A stretch of DNA of 64,000 nucleotides, from positions 1,054,001 through 1,118,000 of the forward strand of contig OZ271839.1 in assembly GCA_965601825.1 (NCBI GenBank), in the 5' to 3' direction. Position 1 is the first letter of the stretch, and every line of letters begins with the position of its first letter. A model generated the notes under the pieces. It ran no database searches. It was not told the origin of the DNA and saw only the letters and a list, made by a program, of their open reading frames with translations. This DNA comes from HXMU1420-13 sp965601825. Lineage in GTDB: Bacteria > Bacteroidota > Rhodothermia > Balneolales > Balneolaceae. A program made the position numbers and the translations under genes. Positions 8,143 through 15,856 of the stretch are shown here, piece after piece.

Positions 8143-9477
8143 CTAAGACCGATGAAGCAAATCTAAATAAAGTGCTGCAGTCCAGGAAAAATGAGAGCTA
8201 CCACAACCTTCAGTCTCTGACTTTTTTGGATGGTAATATTCGTAAATGCCAAATTGCTCAATCAATTCGAAAGTATCTTTTCGTACAAGATCTGCCCAAA
8301 AGTTATAGTCATAACTTTCCAAGCCTTGCATGAACATCCAGTTCATGTTGATCCATATTGGCCCTCTCCAGTATCGTTTTGGATCAAATTTTTCAGAATA
8401 ATATGGAGTTGATGGCATCAGGTAAAAATTCTCCAGATCAAAAGGAATTAAGTGCGCATGAACAATTTCCTGAGCCTGGTCTTTGTTTGGAATTTCTGCA
8501 TATAAGGCGGCCATGAAGCTTGTATTTACAGATTCCCGAATCAATTCTTCAGCAACCAGATCGTATCCCAAGTAATTTGAATAATCTGAACTCCAGAGTT
8601 TAGAATTCATGGCTAGTTTTCCGGCATCACCCCAGATTTTGAATTCCTCAATCGGATCTCCCAATTCAACGGAAAGTCGATAAAGTGCGTAATTCGACTT
8701 AATTGCCAAAGCATTAATAACCGGATCCTGAATTAAGAATGGGCAATCTTTCTGAATATCAGATTCTAAATATCCATTAGAAATAAAGTTCTCAATTAAC
8801 CACAGATACCTTTGATACTCATGATTTGTGGGTCTATTTGATGCATCAATACTAGCTAAATCTCTTCGAATGGAGCTTAGATCGGTATTTTCAGTTTCAA
8901 TTCGATTTAATGCATCATCCCACATTGGAGAGTTGTCTAAGCCTGATTCCCAATTATGGCGAATATAAAATAATCCTTCAGATTTAGGATCTCTTTCGGA
9001 GTATAGATATGCGTGGAACTTATAAAGCTTAGGAAGCAAATTTAGAACATGCTCTTTTGCCAATTCCTTGTCTGGTGATTCATGGTACATTTGTTCCATA
9101 ATGAAACCCATTACCGGAGGTTGAATAATCCCGGAAGTAGCTGGCGAATCTACCGAATGGTTTTCCTCATGTGCTTTCCAAACGCTCGGTCCGGGGAAAT
9201 AAAGATCACTTTCCTGATGAAAAATGATGTGAGGAATTAGTCCGTTTTCCCACTGTCCTTTAAAAAGATACTCTAACTCACTCCATGCTTTATCGGCATC
9301 ATAATGCGACAAACCTAGTGCAATGAAACCAGAATCCCATAACCACTGAAATGGATACAGGTATGGACTAGGTACGGTATAACCATCTCGCCAATTTGAA
9401 TCTAAAACTTCAATTGCTTCAGATACTCTATTAATTCTTTTCGCTGATCGTGTTCTTTTCTGCAGGCTTGTTTTCAT
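8143..9477 (-). CDS. GH63-like glycoside hydrolase, possibly mannosyl-/glucosylglycerate hydrolase
   Basis: A soluble alpha/alpha-barrel enzyme of the GH63 type. Signatures are PYLYPFQWLWDSGFIALGLS near the N-terminus, HNWESGLDNSPMWDDAL, DPKRYWRGPIWINMNWMF, and the C-terminal block from TEGCGSSHFSWTAALYLDLL. This compact form (about 440 residues) with YWRGPIWINMNW resembles bacterial hydrolases of mannosylglycerate and glucosylglycerate, which are compatible solutes; the identity of the substrate is inference. I place the start at Met 9477; an upstream Met at 9552 would overlap fmdB by 122 bases, whereas 9477 overlaps by 47. The adjacent symporter and GbsR-type regulator fit a solute uptake and breakdown unit. 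Confidence 0.8.
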   Translation of the reverse strand: MKTSLQKRTRSAKRINRVSEAIEVLDSNWRDGYTVPSPYLYPFQWLWDSGFIALGLSHYDADKAWSELEYLFKGQWENGLIPHIIFHQESDLYFPGPSVWKAHEENHSVDSPATSGIIQPPVMGFIMEQMYHESPDKELAKEHVLNLLPKLYKFHAYLYSERDPKSEGLFYIRHNWESGLDNSPMWDDALNRIETENTDLSSIRRDLASIDASNRPTNHEYQRYLWLIENFISNGYLESDIQKDCPFLIQDPVINALAIKSNYALYRLSVELGDPIEEFKIWGDAGKLAMNSKLWSSDYSNYLGYDLVAEELIRESVNTSFMAALYAEIPNKDQAQEIVHAHLIPFDLENFYLMPSTPYYSEKFDPKRYWRGPIWINMNWMFMQGLESYDYNFWADLVRKDTFELIEQFGIYEYYHPKKSETEGCGSSHFSWTAALYLDLLHRS

Positions 9478-9727
9478 CGCCAGAACCGTTTGTTTCTTTT
9501 TTCTTATCGGTAGATTTAGCTGAGTTTTCAGTTTTGTTTTTCTTGCCACCATTTTTGTAGTCGGTTACATACCAACCGTCTCCTTTGTATAAAACTCCAC
9601 CACCACCAGAAACAATACGTTTTACCCTTTGCCCTGTAGTAGGACAAACAGCTAGCGCGTCTTCGCTTATTTTCTGGATGATCTCAAATGTAGTTCCGTC
9701 TTCTCTTCGATATTCGTAAGTGGGCAT
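9431..9727 (-). CDS. FmdB-family small protein with degenerate zinc ribbon
   Basis: A 98-residue protein starting MPTYEYRREDG, the opening of FmdB/CxxC_CxxC regulators. Canonical family members have two CxxC pairs; here the first pair is replaced by RREDG and the second is reduced to one Cys (VCPTTGQ), so a normal zinc ribbon is unlikely. The segment IVSGGGGVLYKGDGWYVTDY is conserved in the family. The last 40 residues are low-complexity Lys/Glu/Asn/Ser. The 3' end overlaps the start of the GH63 gene by at least 47 bases. Confidence 0.75.
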   Translation of the reverse strand: MPTYEYRREDGTTFEIIQKISEDALAVCPTTGQRVKRIVSGGGGVLYKGDGWYVTDYKNGGKKNKTENSAKSTDKKKETNGSGDENKPAEKNTISEKN

Positions 9728-10210
9728 AAAAACACGTTATTCAACTCAATTTTAAATTAAGAAGAATAATTAGATTGAGAAGATGCACTTTAAAAGCAGC
9801 GATTTAGAAAAGCTTTTAAACCAATTATGGTTGTGTTCAAAAATTATTTAAATCTAGAATTGCAGTAGATTTGGTTGATAAGGCAATTCCATTATATAGA
9901 CTAAACCTGAATTTCGTACATAGAAGCCTGAAAAACGCTTTTTTGATTGATTTTGAGAGTGAAATAAGGTTTTTGCAAATCCAGTTTCAGTACCTATATG
10001 CTATTGTTCTAGCACAAGATTTCTGAAATCACACAATATTATTCCAAAATTCTAAAGCCTGGGATTAGGTTCAAGGACAATTAGATTCAATTTTATTTAC
10101 TCAACCTTATGAGTCTGATCAGGAAAAACGCTTTTTATTTTTAATAGATCAAATTCTATTGATTGATATTTTTTTTGAGGTTAGAAAATTAATTACCCAA
10201 TCATAATTCG

Positions 10211-10218
10211 TAACTTTG
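10211..10218 (+). promoter_or_regulatory. Candidate -7 promoter element for the SulP gene
   Basis: TAACTTTG matches the Bacteroidota -7 consensus TAnnTTTG exactly. No TTG is present at the expected spacing upstream, so the support is partial. The implied leader of about 95 bases would contain the hairpin at 10281-10299. Confidence 0.35.
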
Positions 10219-10280
10219 GAAGCTTGGTTTCTTTCTTCTTTTGAAATCAAAGAGTCCAAAAAATATCATCACAGATCACA

Positions 10281-10299
10281 ACAGGCTTAGATAGCCTGT
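10281..10299 (+). promoter_or_regulatory. 7-base inverted repeat in the SulP leader
   Basis: ACAGGCT and AGCCTGT form a perfect 7-base stem around a 5-base loop, 18 bases upstream of the ATG. It could be an operator or an RNA hairpin affecting translation. There is no T-run, so it is not a terminator. Confidence 0.35.
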
Positions 10300-10317
10300 G
10301 CTCTTCACAAATTCTCA

Positions 10318-11847
10318 ATGAAACAAGTTCTAAATCTATTCGATTTTTCGAGTCAGATAAATTATCGCACTGAAATTTTATCCGGTTTAACAGTAGCTAT
10401 GGCGCTTATACCGGAAGCTGTAGCATTTGCTCTAATTGCGGGATTATCACCCCTAACCGGATTGTATACCGCATTCATGATGGGATTAATCACTTCTATA
10501 TTTGGTGGTCGTCCCGGTATGATTTCCGGAGCTACAGGTGCTGTTGCTGTGGTATTGGTTGCTTTGGCGAAATCACATGGCGTTGAATATATATTCGCCG
10601 CTGTGATTTTAGCTGGATTACTCCAGGTCACTGCTGGTGCACTACGATTGGGCAAGTTGATGAGACTAGTACCACATCCAGTAATTTTTGGTTTTGTAAA
10701 TGGTTTGGCAATAATCATTTTTATGTCCCAATTAGATCAATTTAAAGACCCAAGTGGTGCATGGTTAACAGGGTCTCCACTTTTTATTTTAGGTGGACTG
10801 GTAATACTCACAATGATCATTATCTGGGGATTGCCAAAAATCAGTAAAGCCATTCCATCATCTCTAGTTGCTATTCTATCAGTTTTTGGAATCGTGTTTG
10901 CGTTTGGAATTGAGACTAAAACTGTGGGAGATATCGCATCAATATCTGGTGGATTTCCACCATTTCATATACCACAGGTTCCAATCGCTTTTGAGACATT
11001 ACAAATCATTTTTCCTTACGCTGCTATAATGGCGGGCGTAGGACTCATCGAAAGTTTGTTAACGCTGAATATTATCGATGAAATCACTGAGACTCGTGGT
11101 CGGGGTAATAAAGAGGCAGTAGCGCAAGGAGCAGCAAATATTTTATCAGGGCTTTTCTCTGGAATGGGCGGATGTGCAATGATTGGTCAAAGCTTGATCA
11201 ATGTTTCTGCTGGTGCCAGGGCACGACTATCTGGAATTGTAGCCGCTGTGATGTTACTGGTATTTATCATGTTTGGTGCGAATTTAATTGAGCAAATGCC
11301 AATGGCAGCATTAACCGGGTTGATGATTATGGTTTCGATCGGAACCTTTGAATGGGCAAGTTTGCGAACTTTCAACAAAATGCCGGTTTCGGATATTTTT
11401 GTGATGGTGCTGGTAACTCTAGTCACTGCAGTTCTCCACAATTTGGCACTGGCAGTTCTTATTGGGGTTATTATTGCAGCTTTAATTTTTGCCTGGGACA
11501 ATGCCAAAAGAATCCGTGCTAGGAAGCATATTGATCATGACGGTATCAAACATTACGAGATATATGGACCACTTTTCTTCGGGTCTGTTGCTGTATTTAA
11601 TGAGAAGTTTGATGTATTAAATGATCCAGACGAGGTAATTATTGATTTTGCTGAAAGTCGCGTGGTAGATATGTCGGCAATTGAAGCTCTTAACCGATTA
11701 ACGGAGCGCTACCAGAAAGTTGGTAAGAAAGTTCACTTGAAACATTTGAGTAAAGATTGTTTGAGATTACTCAAGAATGCAGACGAGATTATTGATGTGA
11801 ATGTACTTGAAGACCCAACCTACAAGCTGGTGATTGATAAAATCTAA
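10318..11847 (+). CDS. SulP-family inorganic anion transporter with STAS domain
   Basis: A 509-residue membrane protein with the SulP start (residues 15-60: TEILSGLTVAMALIPEAVAF, then LIAGLSPLTGLYTAF), about 12 to 14 transmembrane segments to residue ~395, and a C-terminal STAS domain (about 405-505; FGSVAVFNEKF, VIIDFAESRVVDMSAIEAL). SulP proteins move sulfate, bicarbonate, chloride or related anions, often with Na+ or H+. Many marine members are bicarbonate transporters, but this one cannot be assigned from sequence. It is transcribed alone; its leader contains a short hairpin and a good -7 element. It converges with the aminotransferase gene. Confidence 0.9.
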   Translation: MKQVLNLFDFSSQINYRTEILSGLTVAMALIPEAVAFALIAGLSPLTGLYTAFMMGLITSIFGGRPGMISGATGAVAVVLVALAKSHGVEYIFAAVILAGLLQVTAGALRLGKLMRLVPHPVIFGFVNGLAIIIFMSQLDQFKDPSGAWLTGSPLFILGGLVILTMIIIWGLPKISKAIPSSLVAILSVFGIVFAFGIETKTVGDIASISGGFPPFHIPQVPIAFETLQIIFPYAAIMAGVGLIESLLTLNIIDEITETRGRGNKEAVAQGAANILSGLFSGMGGCAMIGQSLINVSAGARARLSGIVAAVMLLVFIMFGANLIEQMPMAALTGLMIMVSIGTFEWASLRTFNKMPVSDIFVMVLVTLVTAVLHNLALAVLIGVIIAALIFAWDNAKRIRARKHIDHDGIKHYEIYGPLFFGSVAVFNEKFDVLNDPDEVIIDFAESRVVDMSAIEALNRLTERYQKVGKKVHLKHLSKDCLRLLKNADEIIDVNVLEDPTYKLVIDKI

Positions 11848-11890
11848 CTCAGATTAAATTTAAAAAACGGGAATAGATAGTGAATAAAGA

Positions 11891-11914
11891 AGGAATTGCA
11901 AGAGAGTAATTCCT
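11891..11914. terminator. Weak hairpin between convergent sulP-like and aspC genes
   Basis: AGGAATT and AATTCCT form a 7-base stem with a 10-base loop between two convergent genes. No strong T-run follows on either strand, so terminator function is only suggested by position. Confidence 0.3.
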
Positions 11915-11945
11915 CTGGTCATCCATCGATACAAAACGATCAGAA

Positions 11946-13139
11946 TTAATTCAGGCTATTTAATCCTTTCTTAAATCGATTCATTGCTTCTTCAAGGTCT
12001 TCTACACTTGCTGCATAACTCATGCGAAGTCCGTCTGGTTCACCAAATGCATCACCGGGTACAACGGCAAGTCCGAAATCATCCAATAAATAAAGACACA
12101 AATCAGTGGAAGTTTCGATTTTGTTACCATCCGGACTCGATTTACCTAAATGTGCTGCAATATTTGGAAATACATAAAACGCTCCACCCGGTGTGAAACA
12201 ATCAACACCATCGATGGCATTAAGAGAGGAAACCATAAAGTCACGGCGTTTTTTGAATTCATCACGCATAGCATGAACTTCATCCAGATCATTAGTGTAA
12301 GCTGCTAATCCGGCAGCCTGTGAAATAGATGAAGGTGCCGAAGTTTCCTGGCTTTGAATTTTGGAAACAGCTTTTACTATATCTGGGTGAGCTGCAAGAT
12401 AACCTAATCTCCAGCCCGTCATCGCAAATCCTTTTGAAAAACCGTTAATTACAACTACACGATCTTTTAAATCCGGAGCAACATTTAAGATACTTATATG
12501 ATCATCACCGAAAACGATGTATTCATAAATTTCGTCAGAGATCACAACAATTCGGGGATGTTTTCTGAGCACATCAGCAAGAGCTTCTAAATCTTCATTA
12601 CTATAACATGAGCCTGTTGGATTTGATGGTGAGCACAGAATCAGAACTTTTGTTTTTTCGGTGATAGCTTCTTCGAGCTGATCTGCAGTTAAACGAAAGT
12701 TGTTTTCAAACGAAGTTCGAATTGTAACCGGAGTTCCTTCTGCCAGCTTGGTCATTTCTGGATATGATACCCAATATGGTGCCGGGATTATCACCTCATC
12801 ACCTTTATCAACTGTTGCAAGAATGGCAAAACCAACAGATTGTTTTGCTCCATTTGAACAAATGATTTGAGAGGGTTCATAATCCAAGCCATTATCACGT
12901 TTCAATTTTGCACAAATCGCTTCTCGTAACTCAGGTGTTCCCGGATTCATTGTATATCCATGCTGACCATCATTAATTGCTTCAATTGCAGCATCACAGA
13001 TATATTTAGGAGTTTTAAAGTCTGGTTCACCGGCACTTAGAGAAACAATGGATTTGCCTTCTCTTTTAAGTTCTTTGGCTCTACCGGTAACTTTTAAAGT
13101 AGCTGATGGCTGTACATTTTGTGCACGTTGAGAAATCAT
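11946..13139 (-). CDS. aspC: Aspartate aminotransferase (class I PLP-dependent)
   Basis: A 397-residue cytoplasmic PLP enzyme of fold type I, subgroup I-gamma. Diagnostic blocks are SLSAGEPDFKTPKYICDAA, HGYTMNPGTPELREAI, ICSNGAKQSVG, PAPYWVSYPEM, LCSPSNPTGSCYS, the PLP-lysine motif GFSKGFAMTGWRLGY, and the C-terminal GLRMSYAAS carrying the carboxylate-binding Arg. It should interconvert aspartate/2-oxoglutarate and oxaloacetate/glutamate; related enzymes also accept prephenate or aromatic substrates, which cannot be excluded. It lies 91 bases downstream of coaD on the same strand, with a stem-loop between them. Confidence 0.92.
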   Translation of the reverse strand: MISQRAQNVQPSATLKVTGRAKELKREGKSIVSLSAGEPDFKTPKYICDAAIEAINDGQHGYTMNPGTPELREAICAKLKRDNGLDYEPSQIICSNGAKQSVGFAILATVDKGDEVIIPAPYWVSYPEMTKLAEGTPVTIRTSFENNFRLTADQLEEAITEKTKVLILCSPSNPTGSCYSNEDLEALADVLRKHPRIVVISDEIYEYIVFGDDHISILNVAPDLKDRVVVINGFSKGFAMTGWRLGYLAAHPDIVKAVSKIQSQETSAPSSISQAAGLAAYTNDLDEVHAMRDEFKKRRDFMVSSLNAIDGVDCFTPGGAFYVFPNIAAHLGKSSPDGNKIETSTDLCLYLLDDFGLAVVPGDAFGEPDGLRMSYAASVEDLEEAMNRFKKGLNSLN

Positions 13140-13171
13140 GAGGAATGAGTGAGATTATTTCAAAAATTGAA

Positions 13172-13202
13172 TCGGCTGGAATGTAAAAAAGGAATCAGCC
13201 GA
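13172..13202 (-). terminator. Stem-loop between coaD and aspC
   Basis: TCGGCTG and CAGCCGA form a 7-base perfect stem with a 17-base loop, about 28 bases downstream of the coaD stop when read on the minus strand. A short T-rich stretch follows in that direction. It may terminate coaD transcription before aspC. Confidence 0.35.
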
Positions 13203-13230
13203 AATGAATTCAGTTTCAGAAAAAGACCAA

Positions 13231-13728
13231 TTATTTCTGAAACTTCTCTTTTAATGCTGTTGCTACATTATCCGGCACAAATGAAGATAAATCTCCATTC
13301 CAATAGGCTATCTCTTTAACCAATGAAGCAGAAATGAATGTGAATTCCTCAGCAGGCATCAAAAATATAGTGTCAACTTTTGGTTCAAGCCGCTTATTAG
13401 TAAGAGCCATTCGGAATTCGTACTCAAAATCTGATATTTGTCGAACACCACGAACTAGTGTTTTTGCTCTTCTTTTTTTTGCATGATGTACTAATAACCC
13501 GGTGAATTGATCAACTTCAACATTCTTTGCCCAATCTTTATCTTTTAAACACTCACGAATTAAGGCAACTCTTTCATCTCCTGTAAAAACAGATCGTTTT
13601 TCTTTATTCACTGCAACAGTTACAACCACTTTCTGAAACAGATTAGCAGCTCTCTCTAAAATGTCAAGGTGTCCATAGGTAATTGGATCAAAGGAGCCGG
13701 GGTAAAGCGCTAAAGTATGCATATTCAA
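13231..13728 (-). CDS. coaD: Phosphopantetheine adenylyltransferase CoaD
   Basis: Catalyses the penultimate step of coenzyme A synthesis, adenylating 4'-phosphopantetheine with ATP. The 165-residue protein has the nucleotidyltransferase motif YPGSFDPITYGHLDI, VRGVRQISDFEYEF, and the C-terminal ISASLVKEIAYW, all standard for CoaD. Two Met codons are available (residues 1 and 3); the second gives MHTLALYPGSFDP, closer to homologues. rsmD lies upstream on the same strand, separated by an AT-rich palindrome, the order often found in bacteria. Confidence 0.96.
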   Translation of the reverse strand: MNMHTLALYPGSFDPITYGHLDILERAANLFQKVVVTVAVNKEKRSVFTGDERVALIRECLKDKDWAKNVEVDQFTGLLVHHAKKRRAKTLVRGVRQISDFEYEFRMALTNKRLEPKVDTIFLMPAEEFTFISASLVKEIAYWNGDLSSFVPDNVATALKEKFQK

Positions 13729-13739
13729 TTAAGAGCTAG

Positions 13740-13767
13740 CAATTAAGAATTCATCAATTCTTAATTG
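13740..13767. repeat. AT-rich perfect palindrome between rsmD and coaD
   Basis: CAATTAAGAATT and AATTCTTAATTG form a 12-base perfect stem with a 4-base loop in the short rsmD-coaD spacer. It could be a processing or attenuation hairpin. The sequence theme (AATTCTTAATT) resembles other AT-rich hairpins in this window. Confidence 0.55.
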
Positions 13768-13790
13768 ATCATTGTAACATTGGTAATTGT

Positions 13791-14342
13791 CTAGGAATCT
13801 ACCGGATGCTTTTCAAAAATACTAACGGTGGTTCTCCCATAAGCTTTACTGAAAAAACAATGTAGGTGGTCTTTGTAATTATGATACTTGTCATGTTCTA
13901 AAATAAACCAGCCTTCTTCAGTCAACCAGTTTTCAGTTAGAATTAAAGCAATCATTTCTTCCATCCATTCATAATTGTAAGGGGGGTCACAAAAAATGAA
14001 ATCAAACGGAACTGCCATCCCGCCAACAAATCGCTGAACATCAGAAACAGCTGTTCTAACATGAGCTTCAACATCAAATTCTTTGGCTGTTTTTTCTATT
14101 AGTGCAATATTTTTTGGATTAATATCGACAAAGGTTACCGATTTCGCTCCTCGAGAAATAGCTTCGAAACCTAAATTACCGGAACCTCCAAATAGATCTA
14201 GTACCTTTGAACCTTCGAGGTATTTATAGACTTCAATCTTATTAAAAATACTTTCTTTGGTTCGGTCGGTAGTCGGACGTACATCTAATCCTTTTGGAAT
14301 ATTAATTCGACGACCTTTTAATTTGCCAGTAATAATTCTCAT
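13791..14342 (-). CDS. rsmD: 16S rRNA (guanine966-N2)-methyltransferase RsmD
   Basis: SAM-dependent methyltransferase that modifies G966 of 16S rRNA on the 30S subunit. The 183-residue protein opens MRIITGKLKGRRINIP, continues RPTTDRTKESIFNKI, has the SAM-binding VLDLFGGSGNLGFEA and the N6/N2-methylase motif FIFCDPPYNY. All are family hallmarks and the length is typical. It follows the DUF3822-like gene by 19 bases on the same strand and precedes coaD. Confidence 0.95.
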   Translation of the reverse strand: MRIITGKLKGRRINIPKGLDVRPTTDRTKESIFNKIEVYKYLEGSKVLDLFGGSGNLGFEAISRGAKSVTFVDINPKNIALIEKTAKEFDVEAHVRTAVSDVQRFVGGMAVPFDFIFCDPPYNYEWMEEMIALILTENWLTEEGWFILEHDKYHNYKDHLHCFFSKAYGRTTVSIFEKHPVDS

Positions 14343-14361
14343 GCTTACAAAAGAATTTGCT

Positions 14362-15219
14362 CTAATCGAGACTTAATAAAATTGCGGGAAAAGCTTCAGC
14401 TAAGTCAAATCCATAGGTAGTTTCTTCAGCGATTACTCCCATTTCATCAAGTGTATTTAGAGGAACAGCTTTTGTTGATTTGTCCCAAAAATGACTCAGA
14501 ACTTTCTCAACTTCATGAGAATGATGACCAAATAGATAGGTATGATCATGCAATCCCATCATCCAACTAGAATGTTGAGCAGATTGCAACCAGTGATAGG
14601 GTAAATCTTCAATTTGATCGAATTTGATATAAGTCGCTGCCCTGAATTGACCAAGAATATAGGAAGTAACCGAGATAGCGTGTTTATGGCATCCAATCAT
14701 TAAAAAAGAAGCGCTGCTATTTTTACTTTCCGACCATGATGAAGCTATTTCAAAGTCACTTGAATATCCATTTGTACCAACAGAGAGCGCTAATTTATTT
14801 AAGCCTTCCATCACAGATCTGCGACGGATACATAAAAATTTATACTGAGTTTTTGAAACAGCATGCCATGTAGGCTCAATATCTTCACGAGAAACTCCTT
14901 TCATTATAATCGAGAGATGATCTTCCCGCTCATCGGCATTATCATATACAACTTTTGGGAGTGCAGTCCAGCACTCATCAGTAAGAGAGGTTAATGCTCG
15001 TAGAGAAACGATCTTATACTCTTTAACCAGATCCTCAACTGTTTTCTGAATGTGTGGATACCGATCAGGATGTTGAGTTCTGATAGCTTCAGCAACATCG
15101 AAATTAAAATCGAAGCTGCCAATTTCTTTAAGGGTAGCTTCAGAATCAGTTTGATTCACGGCATAATACAGCCGATCAGAGAAGTAGCAGAGTCCTAAAT
15201 TCTGGGTGCTGCCATCCAT
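14362..15219 (-). CDS. DUF3822-like protein of unknown function
   Basis: A 285-residue soluble protein. The N-terminal region (LGLCYFSDRLYYAV) and the repeated beta-alpha character suggest the duplicated, actin-like fold proposed for DUF3822 proteins, which in Bacteroidota are often encoded beside rsmD and coaD, as here. I see no catalytic motif. The stop of the upstream membrane-anchored gene shares its last base with this gene's start, so the two are translationally coupled and may act together. The family assignment rests on context and general resemblance. Confidence 0.55.
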   Translation of the reverse strand: MDGSTQNLGLCYFSDRLYYAVNQTDSEATLKEIGSFDFNFDVAEAIRTQHPDRYPHIQKTVEDLVKEYKIVSLRALTSLTDECWTALPKVVYDNADEREDHLSIIMKGVSREDIEPTWHAVSKTQYKFLCIRRRSVMEGLNKLALSVGTNGYSSDFEIASSWSESKNSSASFLMIGCHKHAISVTSYILGQFRAATYIKFDQIEDLPYHWLQSAQHSSWMMGLHDHTYLFGHHSHEVEKVLSHFWDKSTKAVPLNTLDEMGVIAEETTYGFDLAEAFPAILLSLD

Positions 15220-15692
15220 TAATTCCAGTTCGGAGCATTACGCATAGTTGTTCTGGATAAACTGCCTATTTCATCATCAGAACCTGGGTCTTGTAATAGA
15301 TACAGTGGAGGTCTGGTAGTATCTACATGAGTATAGATGAACTGCTCATCTGTGCGCGGTGAAATTACCATTGATTCAGGAGAATATGTAAGTGGGTATA
15401 TCTGTGGGAAAAGTGTATCACCCATTGCAATCATTAAGGAATCAGTTTGTAGGAAAACAACAATGCTATCCATTCCACCTTCAGTTGGAGGAAAATGTCC
15501 AAAAGTACTTTCGTACTGAACTAAAGCGTCTTTAAGTGTAAGCATGCGATTTCTCACACGCTCAGTTTCTGCTTCTCGTTCTTTAACTTCCTGATAAGGG
15601 GTAACTATTGAATCATACAATAACCAAGAGAGAGCAATTATTACGATTCCTAGAACAATACTTAAAATTTTATTTCGGGTATCGATATCCAT
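15219..15692 (-). CDS. Membrane-anchored hypothetical protein, pseudopilin-like
   Basis: A 157-residue protein with an N-terminal cytoplasmic stub, one transmembrane helix (about residues 9-27), a short coiled coil (30-55) and a periplasmic domain. The segment LKDALVQYESTFGHFPPTEGG resembles the region after the helix of type II secretion major pseudopilins (where a YPTTEQG-like motif follows a helix), but the G/E prepilin-peptidase site is absent. I do not recognise a named family. It is coupled by a one-base overlap to the DUF3822-like gene, suggesting a membrane partner for it. Confidence 0.5.
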   Translation of the reverse strand: MDIDTRNKILSIVLGIVIIALSWLLYDSIVTPYQEVKEREAETERVRNRMLTLKDALVQYESTFGHFPPTEGGMDSIVVFLQTDSLMIAMGDTLFPQIYPLTYSPESMVISPRTDEQFIYTHVDTTRPPLYLLQDPGSDDEIGSLSRTTMRNAPNWN

Positions 15693-15820
15693 TTGAGAAG
15701 CAGATTATTATAAGTTTTTGATGCTTGCGTTAGTGAGGCAAGAAAATACATGCGCCCTTCTATAGATGCAACCTACACAATCTTGTAAAAATTAGCACTA
15801 CAATTATTTAATGGTGTAAA

Positions 15821-15828
15821 TATCTTTG
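15821..15828 (+). promoter_or_regulatory. Candidate -7 promoter element for the MATE gene
   Basis: TATCTTTG matches TAnnTTTG exactly and lies 28 bases before the TTG start at 15857. No clear -33 TTG at the right spacing was found. Confidence 0.35.
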
Positions 15829-15856
15829 ATGAAATCTTAGACTCTATTTTTACCAC

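Larger units (their letters stand above)
9728..10317. other. 590-base intergenic region between divergent genes
   Basis: No convincing coding frame on either strand. It is AT-rich and contains two copies of GAAAAACGCTTTTT (9930-9943 and 10123-10136), each followed downstream by a GATTGATWTT motif (9945-9954 and 10161-10170). It also holds an exact Bacteroidota-type -7 element (10211-10218) and a short hairpin (10281-10299) before the SulP gene. It may carry promoters for both flanking genes; no small RNA could be recognised. Confidence 0.5.

Noticed and set aside
9477..9552. Upstream start for the GH63 gene
   Set aside because: A start at 9552 would add a Lys-rich tail antagonistic to the fold and overlap fmdB by 122 bases; the Met at 9477 gives a much shorter overlap.
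10219..10317. Riboswitch in the SulP leader
   Set aside because: Only a single 7-base hairpin is present; no conserved riboswitch core (SAM, fluoride or molybdenum types) could be recognised.
10362..10718. 118-codon minus-strand open frame inside the SulP gene
   Set aside because: Its residues (Ala/Pro/Thr-rich) are typical of the antisense shadow of a hydrophobic membrane protein gene.
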